Positions 62,825 through 64,000 of a stretch of DNA of 64,000 bases are shown in pieces (position 1 is the first letter of the stretch; each line of letters begins with the position of its first letter). The stretch comes from Kaistella chaponensis (GTDB lineage: Bacteria > Bacteroidota > Bacteroidia > Flavobacteriales > Weeksellaceae): the NCBI RefSeq assembly GCF_900156725.1, contig NZ_FTOI01000009.1, positions 62,001 through 126,000 on the forward strand. The letters run 5' to 3'. Both the position numbers and the translations under genes were made by a program. The notes beneath the pieces were generated by a model. It did not search any database and was not told the origin of the DNA. It saw nothing but the letters and a program-made list of their open reading frames with translations.

Positions 62825-64000
62825 ATGAAAAATAGAAATTTACCCTTGAAAATTGCGGCGGTTTGCTTTATGTTTTCTTTTGGTAGTGTGAATGCGCAGG
62901 ATTTTAAATCGATTATCCAGAATCACATTTCCGCAAAGAATACATTTCTAAAACCTGATCTCAATCACTTTGAAATCGTCAATCAGGATTACTCCAAGTC
63001 CATGAATGGTGAAGTTGTAAAAATTCAACAGTCCTTTAATGGTATTCCAGTATACAATGCGGTTGGTACCGTATTGATCAAGGATGCTAAAGTTACTTAC
63101 GCTAATGAATCTTTTACTAAAAATTATGTAACTGCTGCACAGCCAAGTTCAGCGAAACCAACCAAGTCAATTTTTGGTGATGTTGCGCAGAATTTGAATT
63201 TGAAAAACAGCAATACCTATGAAATTATAGGGATCAATGATGCTGACAAAGACGGAGCATTTGTAAAAACCCGCTTGATTTATTTTCAAACAGAAAATAA
63301 TGACCTTAAACTATGTCATGAATTTATCTTTGAAGAAAAAGGAACATCTAACTATTGGGATATCCTAGCTGATGCAACTACAGGCCAAATCTTAAGCAAA
63401 CAAAATCTTACCCTGTCGTGTACCTTTAAACATAATGCTTATAGCCATGATTATTCAGCACATACACCAGAAGGTTTTACAAGCGACTTCTCGGCAGATT
63501 CTACCCATAAAATTGGCGCTTTAGCACCTTTAGATGCAAGTTACCGAGTTTTCGCTTTGCCACTTGAAAGTCCAAATCACGGTGCAAGAACTTTGGTTAA
63601 TAACCCTTGGTTTTCAGATGCTTCTCCTGAAGGATGGCATTCAATCCCAGGAGGAAGTTTTACTGGAAATTACAATACTACAAGAGGAAATAACGTAATG
63701 GCTTACGACGACAAAGCCAATTTAAATGCACCCGGAGCTTATGCTGATGGTGGAGCAAACAGATTATTTGATTTTCCTTATGTAGTAAATGATACTGCAG
63801 GTAATCTTAATTCTTCTACAACCAACCTGTTTTATATAAATAATAAGATTCACGATATTTTCTATCGTTTAGGATTTACAGAAACAGCTAGAAATTTCCA
63901 GGGATGGAATTTTAGCAAAGGTGGTTTACAAAACGATTATGTTCAAGCTGAATCGCAAGATGGTGGTGGAACAGATAATGCAAATTTTGCGACCCCGGGA
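62825..64000 (+). CDS. M36 family (fungalysin-type) metalloprotease, 3' end outside the window
   Basis: 392 codons are visible and stay open to the window end. A signal peptide (AVCFMFSFGSVNAQ) is followed by an FTP-type propeptide (about 35-200, VVKIQQSFNGIPVYNAVGTVLI) and the start of the catalytic region (SSTTNLFYINNKIHDIFYRLGFTETARNFQ), which is diagnostic of M36 and comes before the HExxH zinc site, still outside. In this genome such proteins usually end in a T9SS sorting domain, but that part cannot be seen here. Confidence 0.88.
   Translation, partial: MKNRNLPLKIAAVCFMFSFGSVNAQDFKSIIQNHISAKNTFLKPDLNHFEIVNQDYSKSMNGEVVKIQQSFNGIPVYNAVGTVLIKDAKVTYANESFTKNYVTAAQPSSAKPTKSIFGDVAQNLNLKNSNTYEIIGINDADKDGAFVKTRLIYFQTENNDLKLCHEFIFEEKGTSNYWDILADATTGQILSKQNLTLSCTFKHNAYSHDYSAHTPEGFTSDFSADSTHKIGALAPLDASYRVFALPLESPNHGARTLVNNPWFSDASPEGWHSIPGGSFTGNYNTTRGNNVMAYDDKANLNAPGAYADGGANRLFDFPYVVNDTAGNLNSSTTNLFYINNKIHDIFYRLGFTETARNFQGWNFSKGGLQNDYVQAESQDGGGTDNANFATPG

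Overview
The window is AT-rich chromosomal DNA from a member of Bacteroidota, class Flavobacteriia, most likely of the Chryseobacterium/Kaistella type. The evidence is the presence of gldF/gldG, many secreted proteins ending in the type IX secretion (T9SS) C-terminal sorting domain (YPNP...KxIxK), promoters of the Bacteroidota form TTG-N19-TAnnTTTG, near absence of Shine-Dalgarno sequences, and an atp operon without atpD/atpC. Apart from possible small inverted-repeat elements there are no phage genes, intact insertion sequences, CRISPR arrays, rRNAs or tRNAs. This is core genome with secreted accessory genes between housekeeping blocks.

Layout: 1-6.7 kb holds kbl, a DUF4268 gene and an anaerobic C4-dicarboxylate module (Crp/Fnr regulator divergent from a Dcu transporter, a porin and aspA). 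6.8-9.9 kb is hemJ-gldF-gldG on the minus strand. 10-16.5 kb has a T9SS metalloprotease, a SAM hydrolase, a PhoH ATPase and three related outer-membrane barrels. 16.5-23.8 kb is ffh and the atp operon (atpZ, an accessory gene, atpB-E-F-H-A-G). 24-30.6 kb carries a P-domain T9SS protein, a CNNM/CorC protein, clpS, a rhomboid protease, prmC, an NlpC/P60 lipoprotein and dapD. 30.7-33.9 kb holds three glycosyltransferase genes. 34-41.2 kb is a complete histidine operon (hisG-D-C-B-H-A-F-IE) preceded by a readable His leader peptide and attenuator. 41-50 kb has M28 and M4 T9SS proteases flanking rplT-rpmI-infC-thrS. 50-64 kb has a thioredoxin-like lipoprotein, a MazG-like protein, an acyl-CoA dehydrogenase, a T9SS endonuclease I, a four-repeat helix-hairpin-helix protein, a MerR regulator, a DbpA-like helicase, a T9SS gene split by a stop codon, rpsA and the start of an M36 protease.

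The most unusual content lies between genes. (1) Two arrays of the same 23-nt direct repeat (core GGTGATTTTCACGG after an A-run) sit at 23.8 kb and 57.7 kb. Each is followed, at nearly the same distance (25 and 24 nt), by a -7 box without a -33 TTG, which is the geometry expected of an activator-dependent regulon. (2) Two intergenic elements (28.0 and 46.4 kb) share a head and tail whose closing pair covaries (C-G in one, G-C in the other). (3) The his attenuator has mutually exclusive hairpins that fit ribosome stalling. (4) infC can only reach its conserved N-terminus from an AUA codon. (5) A nested 143-nt palindrome sits inside the his operon, and an orphan terminator and 42-nt tandem repeats mark a possible small RNA at 25.1-25.4 kb.

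All functional names are from reading protein motifs by eye; no database search was run.
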